DNA of 64,000 nt from assembly GCA_949358305.1 (NCBI GenBank), contig OX442322.1, forward strand, positions 2,480,001 to 2,544,000, read 5' to 3'. The stretch's first letter is position 1. Every line of letters begins with the position of its first letter. Source of the stretch: Strigamia acuminata (lineage: Eukaryota > Arthropoda > Chilopoda > Geophilomorpha > Linotaeniidae). Position numbers and translations under genes: made by a program. Shown piece after piece: positions 32,149-42,787 of the stretch. Below the pieces are notes generated by a model. The model did no database searches and had not been told where the DNA came from. It saw nothing but the letters and a program-made list of their open reading frames with translations.

Positions 32149-32309
32149 CTTCAGTTTTCTCACTTCCAGTGCTTGGCTTGATAACTGAACTTGTATATTG
32201 TCTGTAGTTGAATTGTTATCGTTTGATTTCATTATTCTCTATCGACACATCAGGCCACCTCAGCTCTCCACAGTTAGTATTCATTACTATTTTGTTATTG
32301 CTGTTGTAG

Positions 32310-33075
32310 GGCTATTTCGGGAAGGCTAACTCCGGTAATAGACATGCATCCGCATGAAATGGCCCCGTAACGTTAGCCAGCTGTTCTACGGGACAGTAGG
32401 ACTTCGTACGGTGGCTTAATATAACGGTCGTATACAGTACGACCTTGCTAAATGAAAGTAGGTCCCTCAGCTAACTGGCCACAGTCCGCTGCAGGATGGT
32501 TGTTGTAAACAGCCCACGCAGGTTCTCGTCTTTCTACGATTGGTCCTTCCGCTCGTTAAAAGTCGGTAAAGGCCTAATGCACAGGTAACACGCCGGGTTG
32601 GTAGCCCGTGAGTAATATCTTCAAGATGTTGCGATAAATAACTACCTGGATAATGGTAATCCAACGGCAGTGGCCAAATAATATTTTACCCGGTGCTCGA
32701 TCATTGGATCCCGCCATCGTAAGGCATGCTGGCGGATGGAGGAGTCAAATCCTCCCGCGATGGTTCTCTCGACCGTCGTGACGGTCCCCGCCCCATCGTA
32801 CCCTCCGGGTTAGTAACCCGTGAACAGGAGTTGAACAACACTGTGTTAAATAAATTACTCGGGCATTGGTAATCCTGTATTGGCAATATCTTTTTATACC
32901 GGTAAGTCCATAGAAATGTTTACCTGGTGGTTGGTACCACCGATAGCGAGTTAAAGCACACAATTAAATACTCGGCGCCTGATCACGAGATCTTGTCGTC
33001 GTAAGGCATGCTGGCGGATGGAGTCTCAACAACTCCCGCGACGTTCTTTCAATTGTCGTGACGGTCCCCGCCCAA
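32310..33075 (+). other. Hairpin-module array in element C LTR
   Basis: Hairpins include CGGGTTGGTAGCCCG (from 32594), CGGGTTAGTAACCCG (from 32816), GGTGG-TTGGTA-CCACC (32926-32941) and GGAGGAGTCAAATCCTCC (near 32738). Two divergent copies of a module ending GTCGTGACGGTCCCCGCC are present. Stem changes relative to A keep pairing. Confidence 0.6.
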
Positions 33076-33379
33076 TTAATATTTATACAACAATTCATTT
33101 GTCGTATTCCACTAATTACTTTACTTTTATTCATTTGGAACATGGAATATTCTGCTGAATATTCCTACTTATGCGAAGGACTCTTCGCGTTATTAGATAC
33201 TCGATGCTGCGGACCAAATACGTCTCCGTAGCGATATTTGTGACGATGCCGCAAGTCAGCCGTATCCCTCTGGCTTCGCCCGGATCCTCAACCAGTTGAT
33301 GCCGCCCGTTTACACGCGTCAAGAACCCATATTTTGTTGTTAATATTTAGTAATAAATATGTCATGTCACACTAAAACT

Positions 33380-33387
33380 GTAAGTTA
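33380..33387 (+). promoter_or_regulatory. 5' splice donor in element C LTR
   Basis: GTAAGTTA, 23 bp after AATAAA, conserved in A and D. Confidence 0.5.
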
Positions 33388-33534
33388 TTTCTACTTGATT
33401 ACATATTCATGTTTGTGAAGGCTTCCGTAGCTTATCTCGGTTAGGTTGTTGCTAAACTTAGCAACGTCTTGTATAAACCGAATTATCTATCTCAAAAAGG
33501 ACTAATAAATTAGCCCAAAAGTAGAATCGTCACA

Positions 33535-33559
33535 AGTGGAGGTTCTACCGAGATAGGCT
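33535..33559 (+). other. Presumed PBS region, element C
   Basis: Identical to A at AGTGGAGGTTCTACCGAGAT. 33547-33559 pairs with LTR 33429-33441. Confidence 0.6.
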
Positions 33560-34661
33560 GCCAAATTTTAAATAAAATTTGAAGTTTTGCATGTCTATGA
33601 TGAATTCGAGTAGTGTAACGTTTATGGTGATTTTTTGTGTGTAAAATAAATTTCGTTTGAGATTTATAAGTGTTTAATATATTTTATTCTGTTGTAGAAC
33701 TTCTTGCAAGATAATAAGTGTCACTCACTTTATTCTGTTTTCTCCGCAGTGGAAATTATTTGTTTTAACAAAATAATAATTTCTACCGCGTGGTCAGGCC
33801 TAAAGGCCCAGCCCGAGAACGGAAAAATCTTGCCCGAACTTGTTGAAGTTGGTTCCGCCCGGGTACCGTCATTTTGTCATCGACAATCGGACAAAACCAC
33901 GCGGTCGGGCCTAATTTTGAAAAGTTGACTTTTGTTGGAATTCTTAAAGAATTCTATCAATTTAACAGTTGTTTTAATTTTAGAAATATTTTTCACATGT
34001 ATTTTGCTTGAGACTTCAAGTTAAACCTAAATTTATTTGCCTAAATAAATTAGAAAGAAAATTGACGCTTTTCGAAGGAATTAAAATTTATATTTTATTT
34101 CAAAGTGGGTTTACCTTATTTTACAGACTTGATCTACATTAAAATGTTGGTTAAAAATCGTGATCTCAAGCCATTGAAATCGAATTATACGAATGGAATA
34201 CCATTCGAATTTTAGCGAAGAAGAATTCTTGTTGTTGTGTTGCCTAGCAACCCGTGTTGTGCAGAAAAGCCGTCGATTCAAACAAATCGGCGCGACTTTT
34301 GAAATTACGAGTTTTAAAAAACTTTAAAAAATTCCATAAAGGTGATCATTCATTTATTAATAAATGCGGTGATATTTTAAAATATTTTGAAAAGTATCCA
34401 TTTTGTTTGGTGACTACGTCATAACACTGGAATCTGTCAAGATTACGGTTCCACGAACTTGATGATTTCCACCAATCTCGGACGAGATTGGACTCTCGCG
34501 AGACTAGCGTTGATATTTGACCAATCAGAGAGGTGTATCGAAGTACCCTTACTTCCTTTCGAACTAGTGTGACCACTGCTTCGTTTGCGATCCTCCTGAA
34601 CGTTTGCAACTTCATCGTTATCTCTCAGACTTAGGAAATTTTCTTAGTTTTAAGTTTAGTT
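33560..34661 (+). other. Untranslated leader of element C
   Basis: AT-rich, no long ORF. It has an X-box-like palindrome GTTGCCTAGCAAC at 34239-34251 and two GCGTGGTCAGGCCTAA/GCGGTCGGGCCTAA phrases (about 33788 and 33900). Confidence 0.6.
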
Positions 34662-36887
34662 ATGACTAATAACCAGCATCACATGAACACCCGTGGTAAG
34701 GAAAGAACTTGTTTGACCGGTGGAATGAATCTATCCGGGTTTATACCTGTTCCTAATGGAACTGAAGAAGTGGAAAACCACGCGGTCCATAATGGCGTTT
34801 CAAATGAAACAGCCGGACCATCTGGAGAGAATAGGGCTCCACGTGAACCTACTCCGCCTGGAGAAGAGGAATGCATTCCTGAAGGTTCTCATTTAGGCCG
34901 AGGCGGTCTATTATTTTGTCAGGATCATGGTTTGAACCCAAACCAGTTTAGATCTTTGACCGAAGTGTTAGATTTTGTACACGCGCAACGTGCTACATCG
35001 GAGCATCCTAATTCCCCAGCCAGCCAAAGATTAAATAATTTTAGTCCCACTCCTTCGACGCCTATTTCTAGATATAGAAATAAAAATGCACAACCTCCTC
35101 AAGATCAGTCGAATTTGACACCAGGAGATTTTAATCGTGCTTTCCAACAACGATTACGAGCGAATAATTTCGCTCGCAACCAACAAAGGGGATTTACAAA
35201 TCCAGAGAACTTTGAAAATACGTTCACCAGAGCGAATTTGGGTCCGCCTAATATGGCCAACCCTAATCCAAGTTTTCCAAACGGATCCAATAGTTGTCCG
35301 AATCTCGCTGGAAATTTGAACCCAAATTCAGGTGCGACAAGAGGTCCAAACCGCCGTTTTGACCCAAATTCTAGATTTGCAAACAATTCTAGTCCAGCAC
35401 CTAACATACAAAGGGGTCACCCAGTTCCTCCGAACTCGAATAACCCAAATAATCCTTCTACTGGAACTCCAGGAAATTCAAATAACTATTTGAATCGGGG
35501 TACGCCAGGTAATTCGAACTATCGTCCGAATTTTGGTAATCAAGAAAGTTCGAACAACCGTCCGAATTTTGACAATCAGGGTAATTCTAATAATCATTCG
35601 AATTATGGGAACCAAGGCAATTCGAATAACCATTCGAACTTTGGTAACCACAGCAGGTCAAATCAAGGAGGGTCGAATAATTTCAACCCTAATAGTGGTG
35701 GCTCAAGTCAAAATAACTCGAGTCAACCAAATAATGGCGGGTCGTCAAACGACAACTCGCGCCCCCCCAGTAGCTTTGGAATGACGGCTGATGACCTCGC
35801 GTCAATTGCCACGACCATGCACAAGTTGATGCAGGCAGGAAAAAGTTCCGCCACTGTCCCTCAAACTAACTGTTTGAAACCACCAGATATCCCTGTATTC
35901 TCCGGAAAAGCAGAAGAAAGCGAACGCTTTCTCAATATTGTAAAAAATGTCGCTTTCCTGCGAAACATGTCACTCGATGACATGCTTGTTAAAGGCGTGG
36001 CCGGTTATTTAACCGAGCAAGCGCATGGTTGGTTTCATGAAAGGAGAGAAGATTTCATATCTTGGGAAGTATTTGAACAGGCGTTCAAAGAACGGTTTGT
36101 AGCCACTCGACAAGAGCGGACGAACCAACTAACTAAGTTGAAACAACTAGAAACAGAAAGTCTTTACGACTTTATGCACAAATATTACCAGTTATGGATA
36201 TTACAAGACAGTCTTGATGCAAAAGGGGCTGGTTGTCTTTTTATCGGGAGTGTAACTCCTGCTAATGATTTGCTTTTGCATACGCAAGGCATAGCGGATT
36301 TGCCTCTGACAGAGATTTATACCGTTATAACAAAAAATAAAGGCTTGTACAGTCGTACAGCTAATGGAGCAAGGGAAAATATTTCCAATCCAGTTGTTTT
36401 CCCACCTCGGAAAACTGACACTCGTCCTCAGCCAAAGACAAATGTTAAATCTTTAACTTTGGATTCACAAGAACAACTTAATATTTGTGAAGAAGAGTTA
36501 CCTGAGGAATGCGAGGCCGTTTATTTAATAAATGGAGTAGTGGATCAGACCAGACGTGGTCAATTAGTTTGTTACCACTGTAAGAAACCAGGACACATGC
36601 GTCGAGAATGTCCAGATTTAAAACCACGTGCAAATTTCAACTCTGAAGAGTTGCAAAAACGAAGTACGCCGGATTCCCCGACTGTGGATCCTACTTCTAA
36701 ACGTCCTAATAATAGGTGGATAACTCAAGAAGTGTTGGATGCAACACTAGATGCTAAACTTGATGCAAAACTTAATACTTTTGAAAATAAGTTACAAACT
36801 TCGCTGACTAACTCGTTGGCAGAAATGGTCAAGACTTTGATCAAGCCCGAATCTGCTGATTCAAGTGCGACTAGTTCAAAAAACTAG
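34662..36887 (+). CDS. gag: Element C gag, intact (741 residues)
   Basis: Structural protein of the element particle. Start ATG 34662 (MTNNQHHMNTRG) is shared with D and, apart from its stops, with A. Basic N-terminus; Pro/Asn-rich linker; repeats of SNNHSNFGNQG type (about residues 265-345); retrotransposon gag capsid domain (about residues 410-530, from FSGKAEESERFL to YYQLWILQD); CX2CX4HX4C zinc knuckle CYHCKKPGHMRREC (about residue 642-655); short amphipathic helix and an SSATSSKN end. The stop TAG directly follows a slippery heptamer, so a fraction of ribosomes should pass into pol. Confidence 0.95.
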   Translation: MTNNQHHMNTRGKERTCLTGGMNLSGFIPVPNGTEEVENHAVHNGVSNETAGPSGENRAPREPTPPGEEECIPEGSHLGRGGLLFCQDHGLNPNQFRSLTEVLDFVHAQRATSEHPNSPASQRLNNFSPTPSTPISRYRNKNAQPPQDQSNLTPGDFNRAFQQRLRANNFARNQQRGFTNPENFENTFTRANLGPPNMANPNPSFPNGSNSCPNLAGNLNPNSGATRGPNRRFDPNSRFANNSSPAPNIQRGHPVPPNSNNPNNPSTGTPGNSNNYLNRGTPGNSNYRPNFGNQESSNNRPNFDNQGNSNNHSNYGNQGNSNNHSNFGNHSRSNQGGSNNFNPNSGGSSQNNSSQPNNGGSSNDNSRPPSSFGMTADDLASIATTMHKLMQAGKSSATVPQTNCLKPPDIPVFSGKAEESERFLNIVKNVAFLRNMSLDDMLVKGVAGYLTEQAHGWFHERREDFISWEVFEQAFKERFVATRQERTNQLTKLKQLETESLYDFMHKYYQLWILQDSLDAKGAGCLFIGSVTPANDLLLHTQGIADLPLTEIYTVITKNKGLYSRTANGARENISNPVVFPPRKTDTRPQPKTNVKSLTLDSQEQLNICEEELPEECEAVYLINGVVDQTRRGQLVCYHCKKPGHMRRECPDLKPRANFNSEELQKRSTPDSPTVDPTSKRPNNRWITQEVLDATLDAKLDAKLNTFENKLQTSLTNSLAEMVKTLIKPESADSSATSSKN

Positions 36888-36918
36888 ATCCGGGGGACGA
36901 AGGTTTATTCCATCCCCC
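36878..36918 (+). promoter_or_regulatory. -1 ribosomal frameshift signal, gag/pol of C
   Basis: Slippery A AAA AAC at 36878-36884 in gag phase, then the TAG stop and a 7-nt spacer (TAGATCC), then stem GGGGGA (36892-36897) with TCCCCC (36913-36918). The pol frame is closed upstream by a stop at 36872-36874, so the shift must occur in this 10-nt overlap. Confidence 0.9.
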
Positions 36919-39900
36919 AGAAGTGGCTAATGCTACGTCGGAATCTTTATTTATGGATGTAGACACAACTTGTCTTGAAGTAGCCACTAGTCATAGTGGC
37001 GGAGTAGAGGAAAATTTGCAAGAAATGACAGAACAATTAAAAAATCTGACATTATTTCCTCACAAGTGTTACACGAAGAAATTCTGTAGACTTCGCCGAC
37101 TCAACAGAGTCATAGGCGGCAATAATTTGCACAATATTACTTTAGGTAATAATAAAGATGATCCTCGAATGAAGATCACAATTGGTGGGCTCACCTATAA
37201 CGCGCTCATGGATACAGGAGCATCTCAATGTTACATTGGAGAACAACTTTTGTCTGAAACTCAGGCTCTGCCGGAATTTTTGCAAGAGGCTCCCAGAAAC
37301 ATGTTGGTTAACGCTGTAGGCGTAGCACACAAGCCTGTCGGACAAATAACTTTGTGCGTGCAATGGGCTGATGAATTTACACCAATGAATTTCATCGTTT
37401 TAGCAAAACGAGTTTGTGGCTTGATACTTGGCCACAATTTCATGCGCAGACAGAAAATTAGTCCGCATCCACATTTACAAGAGTTCTCTTGTGCAGATAA
37501 ACCTAATTGGTCCGCTCCTTATGAATCGGAAGAAGCCAATTTGGCCCTCGCCCCATTAAATCGAATTACTTTCGATTATTTAGGACTGTCGTCCACTCTC
37601 AACTCAATTGAGTTAACAGACACTCCTGTGTTGACTTGGGATGAAAAATTAGTTGAGGAGAGCGACTGCACTCCGGAACAAAGACTAGCACTTCGCGAAG
37701 TGGTTAACTCGATACCGAATGTATTTCGTGATCAAGTTGGGTGCACTAACGTGACCCAACATCATATTAAGTTCAAAGAAGGGCATTCATTGCCCAAAAT
37801 GCAGTATAGAATGTATAACCCGGCCAAGAGAGCCATTATGACCAAACTAGCTGCAGAATTGGAACAGGATGGACTCATTGAAAAGGCCAAAGGGCCCTTC
37901 ATAAGTCATCCCGTCATTGTTGCGAAGCCTGACGGCTCGTATAGGATGTGCATCGACTACCGGTGGCTAAATGCCATCACTGAAGTCGAAGTAATACAAA
38001 TGCCAAGTATTGACCTTTTATTGCATAATACTGGTCCGGCAAAGTATTTTACGTCTATCGACCTTGTTAAAGGTTACTACCAAGTCGAAATGCGTGAAGA
38101 AGATCGTCCAAAAACGGCGTTTTATACGCCAAACGGCCCTTATCAATTTGTGCGAATGCCGTTCGGCCTTTGCAATGCGCCTTGTACTTTCCAGCGTCTG
38201 ATGGAAGGCATTTTAGGCTCAGCTTTACAAGACTACGCATTAGTTTATTTGGATGACGTAATTGTGTATTCAGATAATTGGGATGATCATCTCAAACATG
38301 TCCGAGATGTTTTGGAAAGGCTTAACCAAGCCAACATGACGATAAATAAAGCGAAATCTCGTTTTGGGCGTACAGAATTAAAATTCTTGGGCCACTGGAT
38401 TAAACCCGAAGGTCTCTTCGGTGATCCCGATAAAATATCGGCGATCATGAAATTTCCCACCCCCACGTGTGCTAAAGACATTCAGCGCTTTCACGGCATG
38501 ACTAACTTCTTCAGGAAGTTTGTTCCAAATCACGGAACTATTGCCGCACCATACACACGTATGATGAATGAGAAAACTCCATTTGAATGGGGAGATGAGC
38601 AGACAGAAGCTTTTAATAAAATTAAAGAGCTACTTTGTGGTGACAATTGTCTACACAAACCAGATATGACTTTACCATTTGTTGTCATGACTGACGCTTC
38701 ACATGAAGGCTTAGGAGCTGTCCTTTGCCAAGACGTCGATATATTCGATGAAAAGAAGCAGAAAAACATTTCTGTACCCAAACCTGTAGCTTATGCAAGC
38801 AGAGTTTTACGTGGAGCGGAGAAGCGTTATACAACGCCGGAACTCGAATGTCTCGCAGTCGTGTGGGCTATTGATCGATTTAAACCATATCTCGAATATG
38901 GTACATTCACTTTAGAGTCAGATGCAGAAGCACTGAAATGGTTGATGCGAACGCCTGAACCATCTGGGAAATTTGGCCGATGGGCCTTAAGAATCCAATG
39001 TGGAAATTTTAAAATTGTTTTTCGAAAAGGTGCTGCTAACCAAGTTGCAGATGCACTTTCTAGAGCCCCACTAACAGAGGAAGACATTCCTCTTCGTGAT
39101 CATGTGGAACCTGTCGAAATTAAACAATACTGGCCTGAATGGGACGGAAATCCTTCTGTTTCATTAAATCGTGCCCCGGAGAAACGAGAATATTTGGCTA
39201 GTGTGCGTTCCTATTTTTCAGAAAATTCTAAAGAATGTTCTGAAGAAAAGGAGGGGGAGGAAGTACAAGAAACCTTGTACAGTGCGTTGACTGAAGTACT
39301 TAAAGAAGTCCCTCCTACAAGGAGAGAAATAATAGATGCTCAGTTACTAGATACTGAATGCAAACGCATTCGAGAATATTTATTGAATGACAAGGTTGTT
39401 GGGATACCACAATCTGAAATAAAAGAATGGAAAAACAAAGTCAAAAACTATTGTTTAGACAAAAAAGAAATTGATGGTGATCAAATGATCATCTATTTTA
39501 ACCCTTCGTTCGAAGAGGAATTAAACGATTCGGGAAACGGCTTTAAAGCCGTTGTACCCAGTTCACTCGTAAAACGAGTACTCTTCGCTTGTCATGGCCA
39601 CCCCCTAAGCGGTCACGCTGGGATGAGTAAGACGCTTGAGAAAACGCGTTTAATATATTTCTGGCCTGGTATGAGTAGAAGTGTCAGGAACTACGTCAAA
39701 AGTTGCACGCACTGTGCTCAGTACAAGCCTATTCAACAGAAAAGGCACGCAGCTCCTTACACGCCACACAACATGACCAATCCTTGGGAATGTATTAACA
39801 TGGACTTGATGGGCCCAAAACCCGCGGGAAGGTCCCAAAACCAGTATATTTTTGTCATTATTGACAATTGTACCAAGTTCGTTGAAATTAAGGCTTTGAC

Positions 39901-41083
39901 CAAAGCCACGAGCGCTAACTGCGTTCAAGAATTAAGATCTGTTACAAACAGTTGGGGACACCCCAAAAAGATTGTGAGCGATAACGGAAAACAATTTGTT
40001 TCCGATATTTACAATGAGTATTGCGAAATGTACAACATTCGCCCGTCCCATACAAGCACGTATCATGCCCAGGCGAACCCGACAGAGCGAGCCAATAGAG
40101 ATATAAAGACGATGCTGGCCCTGTACACAGATGTGCACACGCAATGGCCACGTTATCTAGACGAATTCGCGTTCGCGATGAGAAATAATGTCTCAGCGGC
40201 AACGGGCTCAAGCCCAATGTTACTGAACACAGGACGAATCGTAACATTACCTTTCGACCCAAGGATTATTAAACATGCCAATCCATTTGACAAAGAAAAT
40301 CCAGAAAAATATGTCAGAGTACTATTAGATATATTACGTAGATCGCATCAAGAGATGCATCGCAGAATTCAATTGAATTTTGAACGACATAGAAAAATAC
40401 ACGAACAAAAGTTCGTAATTACGGAGTTCGAAGTTGGAGATTTAGTTTGGAAACAGACTCACATTCTCTCGTGCGCAGATAAAAATATCTCCGCTGGATT
40501 TGCCGAGAAGAGAGATGGACCGTGGGAAATTACTAAAGTACTTCCTGGCGGAGCGTATAAATTACGCAAATTATCTGATGGTTCGATCGAAAAATCAGTG
40601 AACATTAAAGCGTTGTACCCCTATACGCCCTCATACCCAATTGAGACTTGGAAAGTAGGACAAAAGTCCGCCTCTTACTCGCCTCAAGACAATCCTAAAT
40701 GGATGGACGAAAGTAATCAACTTCCGGATGCTGAAGAAATGGAATTAATTCCTGAAACTTCCTCAGAAATTCCAATGGAATTATCCGACTCAACTTCAGT
40801 GCAGATTGACAAATCTGCGCCAACAAAGTCTAAACATAGACATAGACAACGCTTAACTGCTATGGAAAAGAAAGCGGCGTTAAAAAGAGGTGAAGTTCCA
40901 AAGAAACCACCTCGAAAACCCCGCAAACCCCAACCGATAGTTCCACGAACTAGCACTCGTCCACGACGAGAACGAAAACCAAATCCTAAATATGCAGATG
41001 AAAATTTCGTGCGAAACATCACTGCAGTATTTAAAAAACCTTACCAACAACGAGGAAAAGCCTCAAAGTTTTGTTGGAATTGA
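36885..41083 (+). CDS. pol: Element C pol, intact (PR-RT-RNase H-integrase)
   Basis: Made by -1 frameshift; the first usable in-frame codon block after the shift is LDPGDE. Numbering from 36923: aspartic protease DTGA near 97-100; reverse transcriptase with YLDD near 441-444; RNase H TDASHEGLG near 589; integrase HHCC (CHGHPLSGHAG near 889 to CTHCAQY near 930); DDE Asp in NMDLMGPK near 960, Asp in VSDNGKQF near 1017, Glu in ANPTERAN near 1052; GPY/F-like VWKQTHILS near 1174; long basic Pro/Lys-rich tail (KKPPRKPRKP). No chromodomain. Full length with all catalytic residues present, so probably active. Confidence 0.95.
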
Positions 41084-42134
41084 TAAGTTTTATTCAAAAC
41101 TTGAAGACTGTAATTATTTACATGTCTGACAGGTGTAGTGATTTATAATCTCAACACCGGGGGACAAGATATTACGATATTTATTGAAATTTATATTAAA
41201 ATATGAATTTGTTGCGATGAATTAAATATTCGATAGAATATTTTAATTTTTTGGTCGTATTTACATGTGTTTTAACCAAAATACAGAGAATTACTTTGAA
41301 AAGTGATAATCTCGCGTAATTACGAAGGTACGAGACTTACGAGGTGTGATTAAACCTCGAACCCAACAATTAATAGGGAATAAAATTCCCAGGGTTCATT
41401 GCACACAAACACTTCGTAAAACACGTGGATACAAGTGACTTCGTCCCTTCGTCCCTCTTCATTTTTCGACTCGAGATTTCAACGCTAATTCAATTAGCAA
41501 CCTCAGCAAGGAAAACAAGCTTCAACAGTAAGTAGTTTTCAAATATATTCTTTGACCAAAGAATTGGAAAAATTGTTCGCAACAATTGAAAAATATCGGC
41601 GTCCCGATAAAAAATTAGAAATTCACGTGTATTATAAGCGTGAATCGGCATTAAATCACTCTGGAAGTTTAGCTATTCAGTCGAATAGTTGGGTTAAATA
41701 TTAATAATGAATTATTAAGATTTAAGTATGTAGGCACTAATTATTTAAATCAAGTCGCGGTCGAGGCTTGCATAAATTATTTGGCGATGAATTTTCGATG
41801 TAAGATATTTATTAGACTAAGTGTTAATTAATTAATACGAAAAGTTATCTTTGATACTCGGAAGTTGGATTAAATAGTTTACAAAACTAAGGGGATTTTT
41901 TCTTTTGAAAAATCAACAAGTTGCGATTTTCGATGAAAAATCACTGTCAGGCGAGTCCATTCTCGTGTCATAAACACAAGGGGAATGAGACTCATTAGTG
42001 TCACGTGTTAAGGGTTATAAATAACTCGAGTTGTGTATTTTCGTTGCGAACAATACGTTTTAATTCTTTGGACTCAAGGAATGATTATTTAGAGTGGAAT
42101 TATTTTTAATAAAATAATTTATTTGCGTCTGCAG
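41084..42134 (+). other. Spacer with PPT-like tract and apparent intron, element C
   Basis: GGGGGA tract at 41159-41164; block CCCAGGGTTCATTGCACACA near 41390; donor GTAAGTAG at 41528; acceptor GCGTCTGCAG ending at 42134, directly before the ORF3 ATG. Matches the A spacer in order and spacing. Confidence 0.5.
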
Positions 42135-42478
42135 ATGGGAAGTGGTAAGCACCGTTCAAAACGGAGTCATCGACGACACCGACATGAAAGCTCCAGCTCG
42201 TCCACCTCGTCTAGTGACGAGCAACGCCGTTCAGCGGAACGTGCTTACATGAGGGCCCAACCGATACCAACGGCGCCCGCCTCGATGTACGCCCTGACGC
42301 CGCTGCAACTCGCAACGCTTAATTGGCTAAGCGTCCATCCGGACGGACTTCCGCTCGACTTAAATGCGATGATGCAGGCCCCATCCACTTCTGCGCAGCC
42401 AACTATTTATGAGTCGGCGCAATTGGCCCCTATGGCCCAAGTGGCGTATCCACCCGCGAACGTTATCAACGTCCCGTT
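42135..42478 (+). pseudogene. Element C ORF3, truncated after ~114 codons
   Basis: Starts ATG 42135, immediately after a splice acceptor. The reading MGSGKHRSKRSHRRHRHES with Ser runs, then LTPLQLATLNWLSVHPDGLPLDL, is conserved with A ORF3, showing selection on the protein rather than chance. Element F interrupts it at about 42478; the frame then runs into foreign sequence until a stop at 42570-42572. The cysteine-rich and acidic parts are lost. Confidence 0.75.
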
Positions 42479-42491
42479 CGTACACGTGACA
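42476..42491. repeat. 16-bp direct repeat at left junction of F
   Basis: GTTCGTACACGTGACA, identical to 50094-50109 at the other end of F. Confidence 0.9.
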
Positions 42492-42787
42492 ACTCTCTTT
42501 TTTGCTGTGATTTGGACCCCAAATTACAAATTTTGGTCCAGACAGGTCTCTTTTATAGTCGGACATTCTTAAGGAATGTTCGGTTGCTTTTTTTTTTTTT
42601 TTTTTTTTATAAGTTATCACTCAGTTGTTTTACAATTATTTCTCAAAATCAAAAGAAAATTTCACAATTTTTACATGTACTCCCTTTTAGTTTAATCTAT
42701 ACAGATCTTTTGTATTTCTATACTTTATTTTACATGTTCTCTGAAATGAAATGAAAAGTACAAGAATAAATCAAAACAAAATCAAAC
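42492..42787 (-). other. 3' end of element F, possible LTR remnant
   Basis: On the minus strand: AAAAGGGAG (PPT-like, about 42673-42682), then AT-rich sequence, a 20-base A-run (42609-42590), TATAAAAG (near 42552) and an inverted repeat GGACC...GGTCC. This could be the U3 part of a 3' LTR. No second copy is available to confirm it. Confidence 0.3.

Larger units (their letters stand above)
31787..33534 (+). repeat. Element C 5' LTR (1748 bp)
   Basis: TGTGATGATT start, AATCGTCACA end (one mismatch as an inverted repeat). Holds the CTCF-like site 31821-31836, TATATAAG 32141-32148, hairpin modules about 32310-33075, AATAAA 33352-33357, donor 33380-33387 and the PBS-complement 33429-33441. It has two GGCATGCTGGCGGATGGAG blocks 282 bp apart (32723 and 33005), where A has one. 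Confidence 0.93.
31787..42478 (+). mobile_element. Element C: Ty3/gypsy retrotransposon with intact gag and pol, 3' end lost
   Basis: Same lineage as A and close to D. Order: 5' LTR 31787-33534, PBS from 33535, leader, gag 34662-36887, frameshift signal, pol to 41083, PPT-like tract, intron-bearing spacer, and ORF3 from 42135 cut at about 42478, where unrelated element F begins. The remaining ORF3, 3' PPT and 3' LTR are absent from the window. Gag and pol have no stops or frameshifts, making this the best template for the lineage. Confidence 0.93.

Noticed and set aside
42590-42609. Poly(T) run as the poly(A) tail of a LINE-mobilised copy of F with the 16-mer as its target duplication
   Set aside because: The run is not adjacent to the direct repeat (about 98 bp lie between) and the flanks are from different elements.
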